Source of the DNA: SSF26 sp037443945
Lineage (GTDB): Bacteria > Chloroflexota > Anaerolineae > J102
Direction: 5' to 3'
DNA length: 64,000 bases
NCBI GenBank assembly: GCA_037443945.1
Contig: JBBINH010000007.1
Location: 1-64,000 of the forward strand
The notes beneath the pieces are model-generated. The model searched no databases, was not told where the DNA came from, and saw only the letters and a list, made by a program, of their open reading frames with translations. Shown one piece after another: positions 24,258-32,906 of this stretch. Each line of letters begins with the position of its first letter. The first letter of the stretch is position 1. The position numbers and the translations under genes were made by a program.

Positions 24258-25361
24258 ATGACGCCCTCTCGTCGCAACGTTGCCGTCCCTTTGCTGTTCG
24301 TCGCCTTTTTGGCCCTGGTGGTGGGTCTGTGGGCCGGCCTGCTCCGCCTGGGCTGGAGCTGGCCCTCGCTACGTCCGCAGCTTCCCATGGCCCATGGCCC
24401 TCTCATGATAGGTGGCTTTTTGGGAACCTTGATCGGTCTGGAGCGGGCTGTTGCTCTGCGCAGCCTGGTCCCGCGTGGGGGGGTGGCCTTTCTGGCCCCT
24501 CTGGCGACGGCCATCGGGGCCTTGCTGCTGGTGCTCCAACCCCGGGCTATTCCGGCCGCCGGCCTGCTCACCTTGGGTAGTCTGGGTCTGGTGGTGGTGT
24601 TGATGCGGATTTATCGCCTGCAACCGTTGCTCTACACGGCCGTGCTGGTGCTGGCAGCGGTGTTGTGGTTGATAGGCAATCTCGTTTGGCTGGGTGGCCG
24701 TCCTCTGGCCGAGGTGAGTCTGTGGTGGATGGCCTTTCTGGTGCTCACCATTGCCGGCGAGCGTCTGGAATTGAGCCGGTTGTTGCAGCCGGGGCCGGGG
24801 GTACGGTGGAGTTTTCTGAGCATGGTGGTTTTGCTGGTGCTCGGTTGTGGCGTCGCCATGGTCGCCTATGCGGCGGGGGTACGGTTGTTCGGTCTGGGTC
24901 TGCTCGGCCTGGCTTTGTGGCTCCTGCGTTACGACATCGCCCGCCAGCGTCTGGGGGCCGGGGGGCAGGCGCGTTACATAGCCGTGGCGTTACGGGTCGG
25001 TTTCGGCTGGTTGGGCGTGGGCGGTGGGCTGGCGCTGGGCTATGGGGGAATGACGGCCGGGCCTTATTACGATGCCATCCTGCATGCCGTGCTGGTGGGT
25101 TTTGTCTTCAGTATGGTTTTCGCCCATGCCTTGCTCATCTTTCCGGCCGTAGTGGGCCGCCGCCTCGACTATCGGTCGTCCTTCTACCTGCCCCTTTTGC
25201 TGTTGCACATGGCCCTGGTCGTGCGGATCGCGGGCGATCTGGGCCGAATGGCCGCATGGCGGTTCTGGGGTGGTTTGGCCAACGCGCTGGCCATCGTGTT
25301 CTTCTTCGTGGTGATGATGCTCACCGTTGTTACGAGTCGGATTCGCAACGCCGGTAAGTAG
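24258..25361 (+). CDS. Multi-pass membrane protein, NnrS-like
   Basis: A 367-residue protein with about eleven or twelve hydrophobic segments. MAHGPLMIGGFLGTLIGLERAVAL near residue 44 and HAVLVGFVFSMVFAHALLIFPAVVG near 280 contain histidines at helix ends, and the pattern of these segments resembles the haem- and copper-containing NnrS family linked to nitric oxide or oxygen metabolism. This resemblance is from memory of the pattern, not from an alignment. The ATG at 24258 starts just before the first helix. Two shorter membrane proteins with haem-copper-oxidase-like helices follow immediately, supporting a shared role. Confidence 0.5.
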   Translation: MTPSRRNVAVPLLFVAFLALVVGLWAGLLRLGWSWPSLRPQLPMAHGPLMIGGFLGTLIGLERAVALRSLVPRGGVAFLAPLATAIGALLLVLQPRAIPAAGLLTLGSLGLVVVLMRIYRLQPLLYTAVLVLAAVLWLIGNLVWLGGRPLAEVSLWWMAFLVLTIAGERLELSRLLQPGPGVRWSFLSMVVLLVLGCGVAMVAYAAGVRLFGLGLLGLALWLLRYDIARQRLGAGGQARYIAVALRVGFGWLGVGGGLALGYGGMTAGPYYDAILHAVLVGFVFSMVFAHALLIFPAVVGRRLDYRSSFYLPLLLLHMALVVRIAGDLGRMAAWRFWGGLANALAIVFFFVVMMLTVVTSRIRNAGK

Positions 25362-25379
25362 GTTGGCAGGAGTGCCGCT

Positions 25380-25796
25380 ATGCCGACGCTCACCCGTGTC
25401 TTTGTCAAGACGTCGTTGCTCTATCTGTTGGCCGGGCTACTGACCGGGGTCATATTGGCCTTGCGCGGCTGGGTGCGGTTGCCTCCGCTTCTCACCGCTC
25501 TGGCGCCGGTTTATTTCCATCTTCTGATGCTCGGCTGGATCGCCCAGCTCATTTTCGGTGTTGTCTATTGGATGTTTCCTAAGTACTCGAAAGAAGCGCC
25601 ACGAGGCAGAGCGTGGCTGGCCTGGGGGGTCTATGGGCTGTTGAACATCGGTTTGTTGCTGCGGGCCATCGCCGAACCGGTCCAGGCTGTGTACGGCGGG
25701 GGATGGGGTGGCGCCTTGGTCATCTCGGCCGTGCTGCAGTGGCTGGCCGGAGTGGGTTTTGTCGTCAACACCTGGTCTCGGGTCAAGGAGCGCTGA
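25380..25796 (+). CDS. Short haem-copper oxidase subunit I-like membrane protein, copy 1
   Basis: A 138-residue protein with four hydrophobic segments. The second contains HLLMLGWIAQLIFGVVYWMFP, similar to the helix of cbb3-type oxidase/NorB subunit I that carries an axial haem ligand histidine, but only a third of that subunit's length is present. AGGAG precedes the ATG. It is paralogous to the next gene: both have the pattern H..(L)LGW..QLI.GV.(Y/F)W..P(K/R). As a half-size or quarter-size protein it may dimerise or pair with its neighbours to bind haem; that is inference. Confidence 0.6.
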   Translation: MPTLTRVFVKTSLLYLLAGLLTGVILALRGWVRLPPLLTALAPVYFHLLMLGWIAQLIFGVVYWMFPKYSKEAPRGRAWLAWGVYGLLNIGLLLRAIAEPVQAVYGGGWGGALVISAVLQWLAGVGFVVNTWSRVKER

Positions 25797-25797
25797 C

Positions 25798-26199
25798 ATG
25801 CCGCGATTGAGTTGTTGGTTTGTCCGCATGGCGTTGATCGACCTCTTGGTCGGCTTTACCTTGGGCGCGTTGCTGCTGGCCAACAAGGGTTTAGGCCGGT
25901 GGCCGCTGCTGTGGCGATGGTTGCCCGCCCACATTGAGTTTTTGGTCCTGGGCTGGACCGGACAGCTCATCCTGGGGGTGGCTTTTTGGATTCTCCCCCG
26001 TTTTGGTGGCAGCCGTGGTCGGGAAGGTCCGGCCTGGCTGGCTTTCGGGTTGTTCAATCTGGGCGTACTGATGGCCGGTTTGGGACCGGCCTTGGGGGCG
26101 CCGCCCTGGGTGATGACGGGAGGCCGTCTGGCCGAGGTGGCCGGGATAGCCGCCTTTGTCTGGCATGCCTGGCCGCGCATCAAACCGATAGCGGCGTGA
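25798..26199 (+). CDS. Short haem-copper oxidase subunit I-like membrane protein, copy 2
   Basis: A 133-residue protein of four predicted membrane segments, with HIEFLVLGWTGQLILGVAF and WILPRFGG matching the corresponding helix of the preceding protein. AAGGAG in the end of the upstream gene precedes the ATG, which begins 1 base after the upstream stop. The three genes 24258-26199 are likely one transcription unit. A hairpin follows the stop codon at once. Confidence 0.6.
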   Translation: MPRLSCWFVRMALIDLLVGFTLGALLLANKGLGRWPLLWRWLPAHIEFLVLGWTGQLILGVAFWILPRFGGSRGREGPAWLAFGLFNLGVLMAGLGPALGAPPWVMTGGRLAEVAGIAAFVWHAWPRIKPIAA

Positions 26200-26200
26200 A

Positions 26201-26224
26201 GCAGGCCTTTGGCACCAGGCCTGC
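26201..26224 (+). terminator. Hairpin after the membrane-protein trio
   Basis: GCAGGCCT (26201-26208) and AGGCCTGC (26217-26224) form a perfect 8-bp stem with an 8-base loop directly after the stop codon at 26199. There is no T run, so termination would be non-canonical. Confidence 0.4.
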
Positions 26225-26372
26225 TGCTTCGCCGTCGACTATCCCTGCTCTCACGAAGTTATCGCCCGATCGGTGCGATTGCGGCCATCGGCTTGGCGGG
26301 CGCCGGCATGTGCATCCCGGCAAGCGTGGCACGGTTATCCCTGTCGGTTAGGGAAATCGGGCAATGCTCTCG

Positions 26373-26378
26373 TATAAT
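26373..26378 (+). promoter_or_regulatory. Consensus -10 element TATAAT upstream of the deacylase gene
   Basis: A perfect TATAAT lies 40 bases before the ATG at 26419. No good -35 is visible at 16-18 bases; TTAGGG (26348-26353) is 19 bases away. Confidence 0.4.
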
Positions 26379-26418
26379 CCTCGATTATTCCATCTCCGCT
26401 TCCCTTGTCTCGTGTTGT

Positions 26419-26910
26419 ATGCCCGCACCTGATGCAGTTAAAACGCTGGCCATCCGGCTACTGGAAAGCCGCAAAATCACCCATGCGGTTTATACCTACG
26501 ACGCCGATCGCTTTCTCGGCGCCGTCGAGGTGGCGGCCGCTATCGGTCTGCCGGCGAATCAGGTGTTCAAAACGCTCGTGACCTTGCCCGACCGGGGGAA
26601 ACCGATTCTGGCGGTGGTGCCGGCCGATAGCGAACTCGATCGGAAAGCCCTGGCCACGGCAGCCGGGGTCAAAAAGGTGCACATGGCCCCTCAGGCCGAG
26701 GCCGAGCGGATGACCGGTTTGCAAAAAGGTGGGATCAGCGCCTTGGCCCTGCTGAATAAGGGCTTTGTGGTCTATCTCGACCGCAGCGCGCTTGCGCACG
26801 AACGTATCGTCATGAGCGCCGGCGAACGGGGGATTCAGGTGGCGCTGGCGCCGGGGGATTTCATCCGTCTGACAAACGCCCGTTTGGCTGCTATCGCCGC
26901 CCGCAGTTGA
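26419..26910 (+). CDS. YbaK/EbsC-type Cys-tRNA(Pro) deacylase
   Basis: A 163-residue editing-domain protein. VYTYDADRFLGAVEVAAAIGLP, then QVFKTLV with the conserved lysine, and KGGISALALLNKGF (GGIS.(L/P) loop) match YbaK, which hydrolyses Cys-tRNA(Pro) formed by mischarging of ProRS. It acts in trans in the cytoplasm. The ATG at 26419 gives the standard length; a 70-codon upstream extension of the frame is not protein-like. Its stop codon is in the loop of an intrinsic terminator, so it appears to be monocistronic. Confidence 0.9.
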   Translation: MPAPDAVKTLAIRLLESRKITHAVYTYDADRFLGAVEVAAAIGLPANQVFKTLVTLPDRGKPILAVVPADSELDRKALATAAGVKKVHMAPQAEAERMTGLQKGGISALALLNKGFVVYLDRSALAHERIVMSAGERGIQVALAPGDFIRLTNARLAAIAARS

Positions 26911-26926
26911 AGGCGGGCGGGTTTTT
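26897..26926 (+). terminator. Intrinsic terminator overlapping the deacylase stop codon
   Basis: CCGCCCGC (26897-26904) pairs with GCGGGCGG (26913-26920) across an 8-base loop, followed by G and five T. The TGA stop (26908-26910) lies in the loop. This is the clearest rho-independent terminator of the window. Confidence 0.8.
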
Positions 26927-26964
26927 GCCGTGTTGAGTCATTTGTTTTCTTTGGGGAACTCTTT

Positions 26965-28191
26965 ATGAGCATGGCGACGTTGACGACTTCCTCATGGCTG
27001 CAAGCGGGCCATGACCCGACAACGGGCAACGGTCGTCTGGCAGCCCGGGTGCGGGCCGTACCACCTTCGGGCCTGCGCCGTTTCTTCGACATCGTCGCCA
27101 CCATGGACGATGTCATCTCCCTCAGCATCGGTGAACCCAATTTTGTCACACCGGAGGTGATCCTCCAGGCCGGTATTGCCAGTTTGCAACGCGGACAAAC
27201 GCAATACACATCCAACTCCGGCGTCTATGCCCTGCGGGCGGCGCTTGCGGACTATCTCTATCGCCTGTACGGCGTGGCCTACGATCCCGATCAGGAAATT
27301 CTGATTACAGTCGGGTCGTCCGAAGGCCTCTACCTGGCCGCTACGGCCATCCTCGACCCCGGCGACGAGGTCATCATCCCCCAACCCAGCTATGTGGCCT
27401 ATCCGGCCGAAGTGATCTTCACCGGCGCTACGCCCGTGCCTGCGGTGACACGCTTTGCCGAAGGGTTCCGGGTCACGCCGGCGGCCATTGCTGCCGCCAT
27501 CACCCCACGCACCAAGGCGCTGTTGCTCGGCTATCCCTGCAATCCTACCGGCGCCACCCTGGATCGAGAGGCATTGTTGGCCGTTGCCGAAGTGGTCGAG
27601 CAGCATGATCTGCTCGTCATCTCGGATGAAATCTACGATCGCCTGACCTATAACGGCCCTCATACCTGCTTCAGCAGCCTGCCGGGTATGAAGGCACGCA
27701 CCATCCTCCTGGGCGGTCTTAGCAAAAGCCATGCTATGACCGGCTGGCGGCTGGGTTGGGTGTGCGCGCCTGCCGATCTGTTGGCAGGTATGCGCAAAAT
27801 CCACCAATACACCATCATGTCGGCGCCGACTCCGGCGCAGATGGCGGCTATTGCCGCCCTGACCGATCCACGTGCCGAGGAAGCGGTGGAAGCCATGCGC
27901 CAGAGCTACGATCGCCGGCGTCGGTTGCTGGTCGAGGGGCTGCGTAGCCTGGGATTGCCCACCCTGGAACCGGAAGGGGCGTTTTATGCCTTTCCGTCCA
28001 TTGCGCTCAGCGGCATGGACGATACCACTTTTGCCGAGACCCTCCTGCAGGAGGAGCGTGTGGCCGTCATTCCCGGTTCGGCCTTCGGCGCCGGTGGCGC
28101 CGGGCATGTGCGCTGCTGCTATGCGACCGCCGAGGAGAAAATCGAGGTCGCCCTGGAACGCATGGCCCGTTTCCTCCGCCGTCATGGCTGA
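26965..28191 (+). CDS. Class I/II pyridoxal-phosphate aminotransferase
   Basis: A 408-residue fold-type I aminotransferase. PLP anchors: GSSEGLYLAA around 117-126, NPTGATL at 193-199, SDEIYDRLTY at 220-229 and the Schiff-base Lys254 in GGLSKSHAMTGWRLGW. The pattern matches the subfamily of aspartate/aromatic aminotransferases with broad specificity (AAT-Igamma); the exact amino donor cannot be told. It follows a terminator and is probably transcribed alone. Pyridoxal phosphate is supplied by PdxST encoded about 4 kb upstream on the other strand. Confidence 0.9.
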   Translation: MSMATLTTSSWLQAGHDPTTGNGRLAARVRAVPPSGLRRFFDIVATMDDVISLSIGEPNFVTPEVILQAGIASLQRGQTQYTSNSGVYALRAALADYLYRLYGVAYDPDQEILITVGSSEGLYLAATAILDPGDEVIIPQPSYVAYPAEVIFTGATPVPAVTRFAEGFRVTPAAIAAAITPRTKALLLGYPCNPTGATLDREALLAVAEVVEQHDLLVISDEIYDRLTYNGPHTCFSSLPGMKARTILLGGLSKSHAMTGWRLGWVCAPADLLAGMRKIHQYTIMSAPTPAQMAAIAALTDPRAEEAVEAMRQSYDRRRRLLVEGLRSLGLPTLEPEGAFYAFPSIALSGMDDTTFAETLLQEERVAVIPGSAFGAGGAGHVRCCYATAEEKIEVALERMARFLRRHG

Positions 28192-28238
28192 GGACAGATC
28201 CGGCTTGGCCCCTACGGCGGGAGGAGCCGTCTCTCGTG

Positions 28239-28247
28239 TGATACAAT
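28239..28247 (+). promoter_or_regulatory. Extended -10 promoter element upstream of gatB
   Basis: TG-A-TACAAT at 28239-28247 is an extended -10 sequence. It is about 130 bases before the gatB start, so a long 5' leader would result. Confidence 0.4.
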
Positions 28248-28377
28248 ACGGGCAAGCGCTCGGGCCGGAACGACCTGATGGTTGCGCTTCGTCCGCCGCT
28301 CCTCAAGACCTGAGGTCGTCAGCCATTCGCTAACTTTGAATGCACCCAATCTTGCTTTGTGGAGGGAAAACGTCGGC

Positions 28378-29841
28378 ATGGCGGCCAACGCATGGTTCGA
28401 CGATCGGCATGATGACGAGTACGAAATCGTCATCGGCATGGAGGTCCATGCCCAATTGCTCACCAAGTCGAAGATGTTCTGCGGGTGTAGCACCGCTTTC
28501 TGGGATGCACCGCCCAACAGCCACACCTGTCCTGTGTGCCTGGCCATGCCCGGCACCCTGCCCGTCATCAATCGCGAGGCCGTCGCCCAGACCATTCGTG
28601 CCGGCCTAGCCCTGAATTGCACCATCGCAACCGAGGCGGTGTTCGCCCGCAAAAACTACACCTATCCCGATCTGCCCAAGGGGTATCAGATCAGCCAATA
28701 CGAGCTGCCCCTGTGTCGGAACGGGTGGCTTGATATCGACACGCCCACGGGCCCCCGGCGGATTCGGATCACCCGCGCCCATCTTGAGGAAGATACCGGG
28801 AAGTTGGTCCACGACGGTCAGGTCAGCCTGGTGGACCTCAATCGCGCCGGTGTGCCCTTGCTCGAAATCGTCAGCGAGCCCGACCTGCGCTCGGTCGAGG
28901 AGGTCAACGAGTACCTCAGCCGGTTGCGCCAGGTGCTCATGTACATCGGCGTCAACAGCGGCGATCTGGAGAAGGGCAACATGCGCATGGAAGCCAATGT
29001 CTCCTTGCGCCCACGCGGGAGCGAAAGCCTGGGTACCAAGGTCGAAATCAAAAACCTGAACAGCTTCCGCGCCGTGCGCAACGCCCTCGAATACGAGATC
29101 GAGCGCCAGCGCCGTATTCTGGCCGCCGGCGGCCAGGTCGAGCAGGTCACCTTGGGCTGGCTGGAGACCGAAGGCCGCACTTATGTCCAGCGCAGCAAAG
29201 AATCGGCCCACGATTATCGCTACTTCCCTGAGCCCGATCTGCCGCCCCTGGTGATCGAACCAGCCTGGGTCGAAGCGCTGCGTCGCACCCTCCCTGAGTT
29301 ACCCCTGGCCCGTCGCGACCGTTTCCAGCGGGAGTACGGCCTCAGTCGCTATGATGCCGAGGTTCTGGTGGCCGACCGCAACGTGGCCGATTTCTTCGAA
29401 CAGGTGGTGGTCACGACGGTAGCGGAGGCCAAAACCGCCGCGAACTGGGTGATGGGTGAGCTGTTTCGGCTTATGAACCAAACCGGCAAGACCCTGGCCG
29501 AGGTACCGGTAACGCCGGCTGCTTTTGCCGGTTTGCTCGATCTGGTTGCCCGTGGGGTGATCAACGCCAACACGGGCAAACGGGTGTTCGAGACCATGTT
29601 CCGCACGGGCGAGACGGCCGAGGCCATTGTGGCCCGCGAGGGATTGGCCCAGGTCAGCGATGCCGAGGTCCTGGCGCAGGCCGTGCGCCGCGTTCTGGCC
29701 GCCCATCCCCATGAGGTCGAACGCTACCGTCAGGGCAAGACGCAACTGCTCGGCTGGTTCATCGGTCAGGTGATGCGCGAGACGCGCGGTAAGGCCAACC
29801 CGGACATCGTGCGCCGGATGGTAGAAGAACAGCTCGGGTAA
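28378..29841 (+). CDS. gatB: Asp-tRNA(Asn)/Glu-tRNA(Gln) amidotransferase subunit B
   Basis: A 487-residue GatB. It phosphorylates and amidates the misacylated tRNA together with GatA and GatC. Family signatures: EIVIGMEVHAQL at 19-30, zinc ligands in FCGCSTAFW and HTCPVCL, RKNYTYPDLPKGYQISQYE, and RITRAHLEEDTGKL. The C-terminal YqeY-like tail (from about 335) binds the tRNA elbow. GGAGGG at 28361-28366 precedes the ATG. gatA and gatC are not adjacent, which is not unusual. Since asnS is present, the complex is most likely needed for Gln-tRNA(Gln). Confidence 0.96.
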   Translation: MAANAWFDDRHDDEYEIVIGMEVHAQLLTKSKMFCGCSTAFWDAPPNSHTCPVCLAMPGTLPVINREAVAQTIRAGLALNCTIATEAVFARKNYTYPDLPKGYQISQYELPLCRNGWLDIDTPTGPRRIRITRAHLEEDTGKLVHDGQVSLVDLNRAGVPLLEIVSEPDLRSVEEVNEYLSRLRQVLMYIGVNSGDLEKGNMRMEANVSLRPRGSESLGTKVEIKNLNSFRAVRNALEYEIERQRRILAAGGQVEQVTLGWLETEGRTYVQRSKESAHDYRYFPEPDLPPLVIEPAWVEALRRTLPELPLARRDRFQREYGLSRYDAEVLVADRNVADFFEQVVVTTVAEAKTAANWVMGELFRLMNQTGKTLAEVPVTPAAFAGLLDLVARGVINANTGKRVFETMFRTGETAEAIVAREGLAQVSDAEVLAQAVRRVLAAHPHEVERYRQGKTQLLGWFIGQVMRETRGKANPDIVRRMVEEQLG

Positions 29842-29861
29842 CGAGCCGGGTTTAGGGGCTG

Positions 29862-29894
29862 GGGGTCGCCGGAGGTTTTGCGCCCGGCAACCCC
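29862..29894. terminator. Hairpin between convergent gatB and the FabI-like gene
   Basis: GGGGTCGCCGG (29862-29872) and CCGGCAACCCC (29884-29894) pair with one mismatch across an 11-base loop, lying between two converging stop codons. No T run; bidirectional termination is plausible. Confidence 0.45.
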
Positions 29895-29900
29895 AGACCC

Positions 29901-30707
29901 TCAGGCGACGATGTCTTCGCCGCCGTCCACAAACACCACACTCCCTGAAATCCAGGTGACGGCAGGATCGGCCAGGGCGGCGATGGTGTTGGCCACGTCT
30001 TCCGGCGTGGTGAGACGACGGTTGGGATGCCGCCGCAAGGCCCCCTCGATGATCTGCTCGTGGCCGGGGATCATCCGCAGGGCCGGGGTATCGGTAACGC
30101 CGGCCTGGATGCAGTTGACCAGGATGCCGCGCGTGGCCAGTTCCATGGCCAATTGGCGGGTGTGGGACTCCAGGGCAGCCTTGGCCGCCGAAACGGCGCC
30201 GTATCCGGGGATGACCCGATGTGAACCCTCCGACGTCATGGACCAGATGCGGCTACCCTGGCCCAGCAGACCATGGCGGACCAGGGCTTGCGTCCAGTAG
30301 ACCAGCGAATGGGCCATGACATCCAGGGTCATGTTCATGGCGCTAGGGTCGATGGCATCGGCGGGATCGTCGGCGATGAACGGTTTGAGGGTGCCGAAGG
30401 CCAGGGAATGAAGCATCAACCAAATGTAGGGTTGATCCGAAGCGGCGAGTTCCGCCTTCATCTTCGCCAGGGCCTGTTCCCGCTTCTGCTCGTTTGAGGC
30501 ATTCATGTTGAAGAAAACGGCCTTGCCGCCGGCCGCCTGGATGTCGGCGATGACCGCTTCGACCCGCGGCATGGTCTGTTTCATGTCGAGATGGACGCCA
30601 AAGATGTTCATGCCCTTGCGGGCCAACGCCCGCGCCGTGGCGGCGCCGAACCCGCTGGAGGCACCCAGGATCAGCGCCCATTTACCCTGCAGTCTGTTGT
30701 CGCTCAT
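29901..30707 (-). CDS. Enoyl-ACP reductase-like short-chain dehydrogenase (FabI/FabL type)
   Basis: A 268-residue Rossmann-fold SDR. The nucleotide loop is GASSGFGAA at 15-23. The catalytic pair is Tyr169 and Lys176, the Y-x6-K spacing of FabI/FabL enoyl-ACP reductases rather than the Y-x3-K of classical SDRs. MLHSLAFGTLKPF near 98-110 resembles the substrate loop of FabI, and the C-terminus ITGx-like WISGSVVFVDGGEDI is typical. It would reduce enoyl-ACP in fatty acid elongation with NAD(P)H. No other fab gene is near. It converges with gatB. Confidence 0.75.
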   Translation of the reverse strand: MSDNRLQGKWALILGASSGFGAATARALARKGMNIFGVHLDMKQTMPRVEAVIADIQAAGGKAVFFNMNASNEQKREQALAKMKAELAASDQPYIWLMLHSLAFGTLKPFIADDPADAIDPSAMNMTLDVMAHSLVYWTQALVRHGLLGQGSRIWSMTSEGSHRVIPGYGAVSAAKAALESHTRQLAMELATRGILVNCIQAGVTDTPALRMIPGHEQIIEGALRRHPNRRLTTPEDVANTIAALADPAVTWISGSVVFVDGGEDIVA

Positions 30708-31298
30708 GCGTGGATAGGTCCTCTTGCTGGAAAGGGATGGTAAAAAAAGCCGTTATGCCCTTGAGGGCAGCGGGTTATTCTACCCGATCAGAACCCACAG
30801 ACCAACGGGAAGTCGCGAGGTTGGCAGGCTTTATCGTTTCGCCTTGGCCCCATCGGTGGCGCGTTTCCTTGCGTTCGGCGTCGTTGTGCGTCTTTGGCGC
30901 CCGGCGTCTGGGTTCCCTCGCGCGTGCGCCGTCATTCGCCGGAGACGCCCGGCGTTGTCGGTTTTGGCGCGCGTGACGCTGCCGGCCGCACCCCTCGCTT
31001 CGCGTAGCGATCCTCCCCGCCGGCGGCGCCGAACGGCGCCTGCCTTCCCTGCGCCGGCCGCCTTCTCCGGGTCCGGCGCCGAGCTGCGCCTGGAAACGAC
31101 CCGCTTGCTGTCGCCCGGCGCCGGCAGCACCCCACCATGCCGATGCCCTCCCGCAAGCCCTCGGCTCCCCGGCCTGACGCTCCATGGCAGGTGAGGCCCT
31201 TTCGCAACCACGGTCGCTTGCCCGGCATGTCTGCCTGTGCTATGCTCTCGCTGTAGCCGCTCGCTCCTGTTCCGAGCCTGTTTGCCTTTGTTACCACC
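30708..31298. other. 590-base GC-rich intergenic region, no gene
   Basis: It separates the starts of two divergent genes. Most of it is very rich in GGCGCC/GCCGGC. Open frames run through it on both strands because stop codons are rare at this composition, but the translations are low-complexity and Arg/Pro/Ala-rich, with no domain or ribosome binding site. The last 80 bases contain a good promoter for the flavoprotein gene. Degenerated coding sequence cannot be excluded. Confidence 0.55.
31218..31246 (+). promoter_or_regulatory. Sigma70-type promoter for the flavoprotein-glycerol-3-phosphate dehydrogenase pair
   Basis: TTGCCC (31218-31223), 17-base spacer, TATGCT (31241-31246), with TG one base upstream of the -10. 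The ATG is at 31299. Confidence 0.55.
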
Positions 31299-32906
31299 AT
31301 GAAACGCTGGAACGGCTGGGGCAACGACGAAATCGAGTATCCCCTCCCTCCCACGGCCCTTGCCTTTTTGGGTAAAGGCCTCGGCGCGTCGCGGCCGGGA
31401 CCGACCACACCCTGGGCCGTCGCTCTGGCCTGTGTGCCATCCTCGCGGCTGCCGCTCGACCATCCCCTGATCGCGACCGACCCGGCCCGGCGGCTTCGTC
31501 ATGCCCGCGGACAATCGTTGCCCGATTGGGTGGCCCTGCGTTGGAACCGCATCCCTCGCTATCCCGACGGTGTGGCCTTTCCGACCACAGACGCCGACAT
31601 CGAAACCCTCTTCGCCGTGGCCCGACGCACAGGCGCCTGCCTGATCCCGTATGGCGGTGGCACCAGCGTGGTCGGTCATATCAACCCGCCGGCCGACGAA
31701 CGACCGGTGATCACGGTGGCCATGGAACGCATGAGGCAATTGCTTCATCTTGATGAAACCGCCCGGTTGGCGACCTTTGCGGCCGGCGTGAGTGGCCCCC
31801 ATCTCGAAGCGCAACTGCGCGCCCACGGCTACACCTTTGGTCATTTCCCGCAGTCCTTTGAATACTCCACCCTGGGCGGCTGGATTGCGACCCGCTCCAG
31901 TGGGCAACAATCCCTCTACTACGGCCGTATCGAGGACACCTTTGCCGGCGGGCGCTTGCTCACACCGGTCGGCCGGATGGATTTGTCGCCTTTCCCGGCC
32001 AGCGCGGCCGGTCCCGACCTGCGTCAGCTCGTCCTCGGTTCCGAAGGCCGCCTGGGGATCCTCACCCAGGCGACGATGCGCGTGCGGCCCTTGCCCGAAG
32101 CCGAGGAATTCCACGCCGTTTTCTTCCCTTCTTGGGAAGCGGGGCTGGCGGCCATCCGCACCCTGGTCCAGGAGGGGGTGCGGTTGGCGATGCTGCGTCT
32201 GAGCGATGCGGTCGAGACGGCCACCACCCTGGTCCTGGCCGGCCATCCGCGTCTGCTCCACGCGCTCGAACGGCTCCTGCGCCGCCGCGGCGTCGGCGAA
32301 GGCAAGTGTCTGCTCATCTTCGCCGTTACCGGCGACGCCGAACAGGTCAAAACCGGGCGCCGCCTGGCCATCGCCATTGCCCACAGCCAGGGTGGCGTTC
32401 ATGTCGGCCGTCTGATGGGCAACGAATGGCGCAAAAACCGCTTTCGCACGCCCTATCTGCGCAATACGCTCTGGGATTACGGCTATGCCGTGGACACGTT
32501 CGAAACGGCGCTGCCCTGGTCGGCCCTTCCGGCGGTCCATCAGGCCGTTCTGGCAGCGTTGAACGAGGCGCTGACGCCGTGGGAGGAACGAGTCCATGCG
32601 TTTGCCCATGTCTCCCATGTGTATCCGACCGGTGCCGCCCTCTACGTCACCTGCCTGTTCCGCCTGGCACCCGATCCCGAACAGACCCTGGCGTATTGGC
32701 AGCGCCTGAAAACGGCGGCCAGCCAGGCCCTTGTGGCCCATGGCGGCACCATCAGCCATCAGCACGGGGTGGGTACCGACCATGTGCCCTATCTCGCCGC
32801 CGAGAAAGGTGCAACCGGGCTGCGCATGCTGGCAGCTCTGGCGCGTGCCTGCGATCCGGACGGCATGATGAATCCGGGCAAGCTCATACCGCCTGCAACC
32901 TCATGA
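31299..32906 (+). CDS. Alkyl-dihydroxyacetonephosphate synthase-like FAD oxidase
   Basis: A 535-residue FAD-linked oxidase of the vanillyl-alcohol-oxidase/AGPS group. The start MKRWNGWGNDEIEYPLPP matches bacterial AGPS-like proteins, followed by DWVALR..RIPRYPDGVAFP. The FAD-binding loop is LIPYGGGTSVVGHI (about 113-126), then GWIATRSSGQQSLYYGRIED; the C-terminal part has RFRTPYLRNTLWDYGYAVDTFETA-like sequence (RTPYLRNTLWDYGY) and SHQHGVGTDH. AGPS exchanges the acyl of acyl-DHAP for a fatty alcohol, forming the ether bond of ether lipids. The 4-base overlap with a glycerol-3-phosphate dehydrogenase (DHAP producer) fits ether-lipid synthesis, but a general 2-hydroxyacid oxidase role is possible. 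Confidence 0.75.
   Translation: MKRWNGWGNDEIEYPLPPTALAFLGKGLGASRPGPTTPWAVALACVPSSRLPLDHPLIATDPARRLRHARGQSLPDWVALRWNRIPRYPDGVAFPTTDADIETLFAVARRTGACLIPYGGGTSVVGHINPPADERPVITVAMERMRQLLHLDETARLATFAAGVSGPHLEAQLRAHGYTFGHFPQSFEYSTLGGWIATRSSGQQSLYYGRIEDTFAGGRLLTPVGRMDLSPFPASAAGPDLRQLVLGSEGRLGILTQATMRVRPLPEAEEFHAVFFPSWEAGLAAIRTLVQEGVRLAMLRLSDAVETATTLVLAGHPRLLHALERLLRRRGVGEGKCLLIFAVTGDAEQVKTGRRLAIAIAHSQGGVHVGRLMGNEWRKNRFRTPYLRNTLWDYGYAVDTFETALPWSALPAVHQAVLAALNEALTPWEERVHAFAHVSHVYPTGAALYVTCLFRLAPDPEQTLAYWQRLKTAASQALVAHGGTISHQHGVGTDHVPYLAAEKGATGLRMLAALARACDPDGMMNPGKLIPPATS

Noticed and set aside
30724..31194. Open frames on both strands in the 590-base GC-rich gap
   Set aside because: Explained by rarity of stop codons at this composition; Arg/Pro/Ala-rich translations without domain. 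Kept only as an intergenic region.
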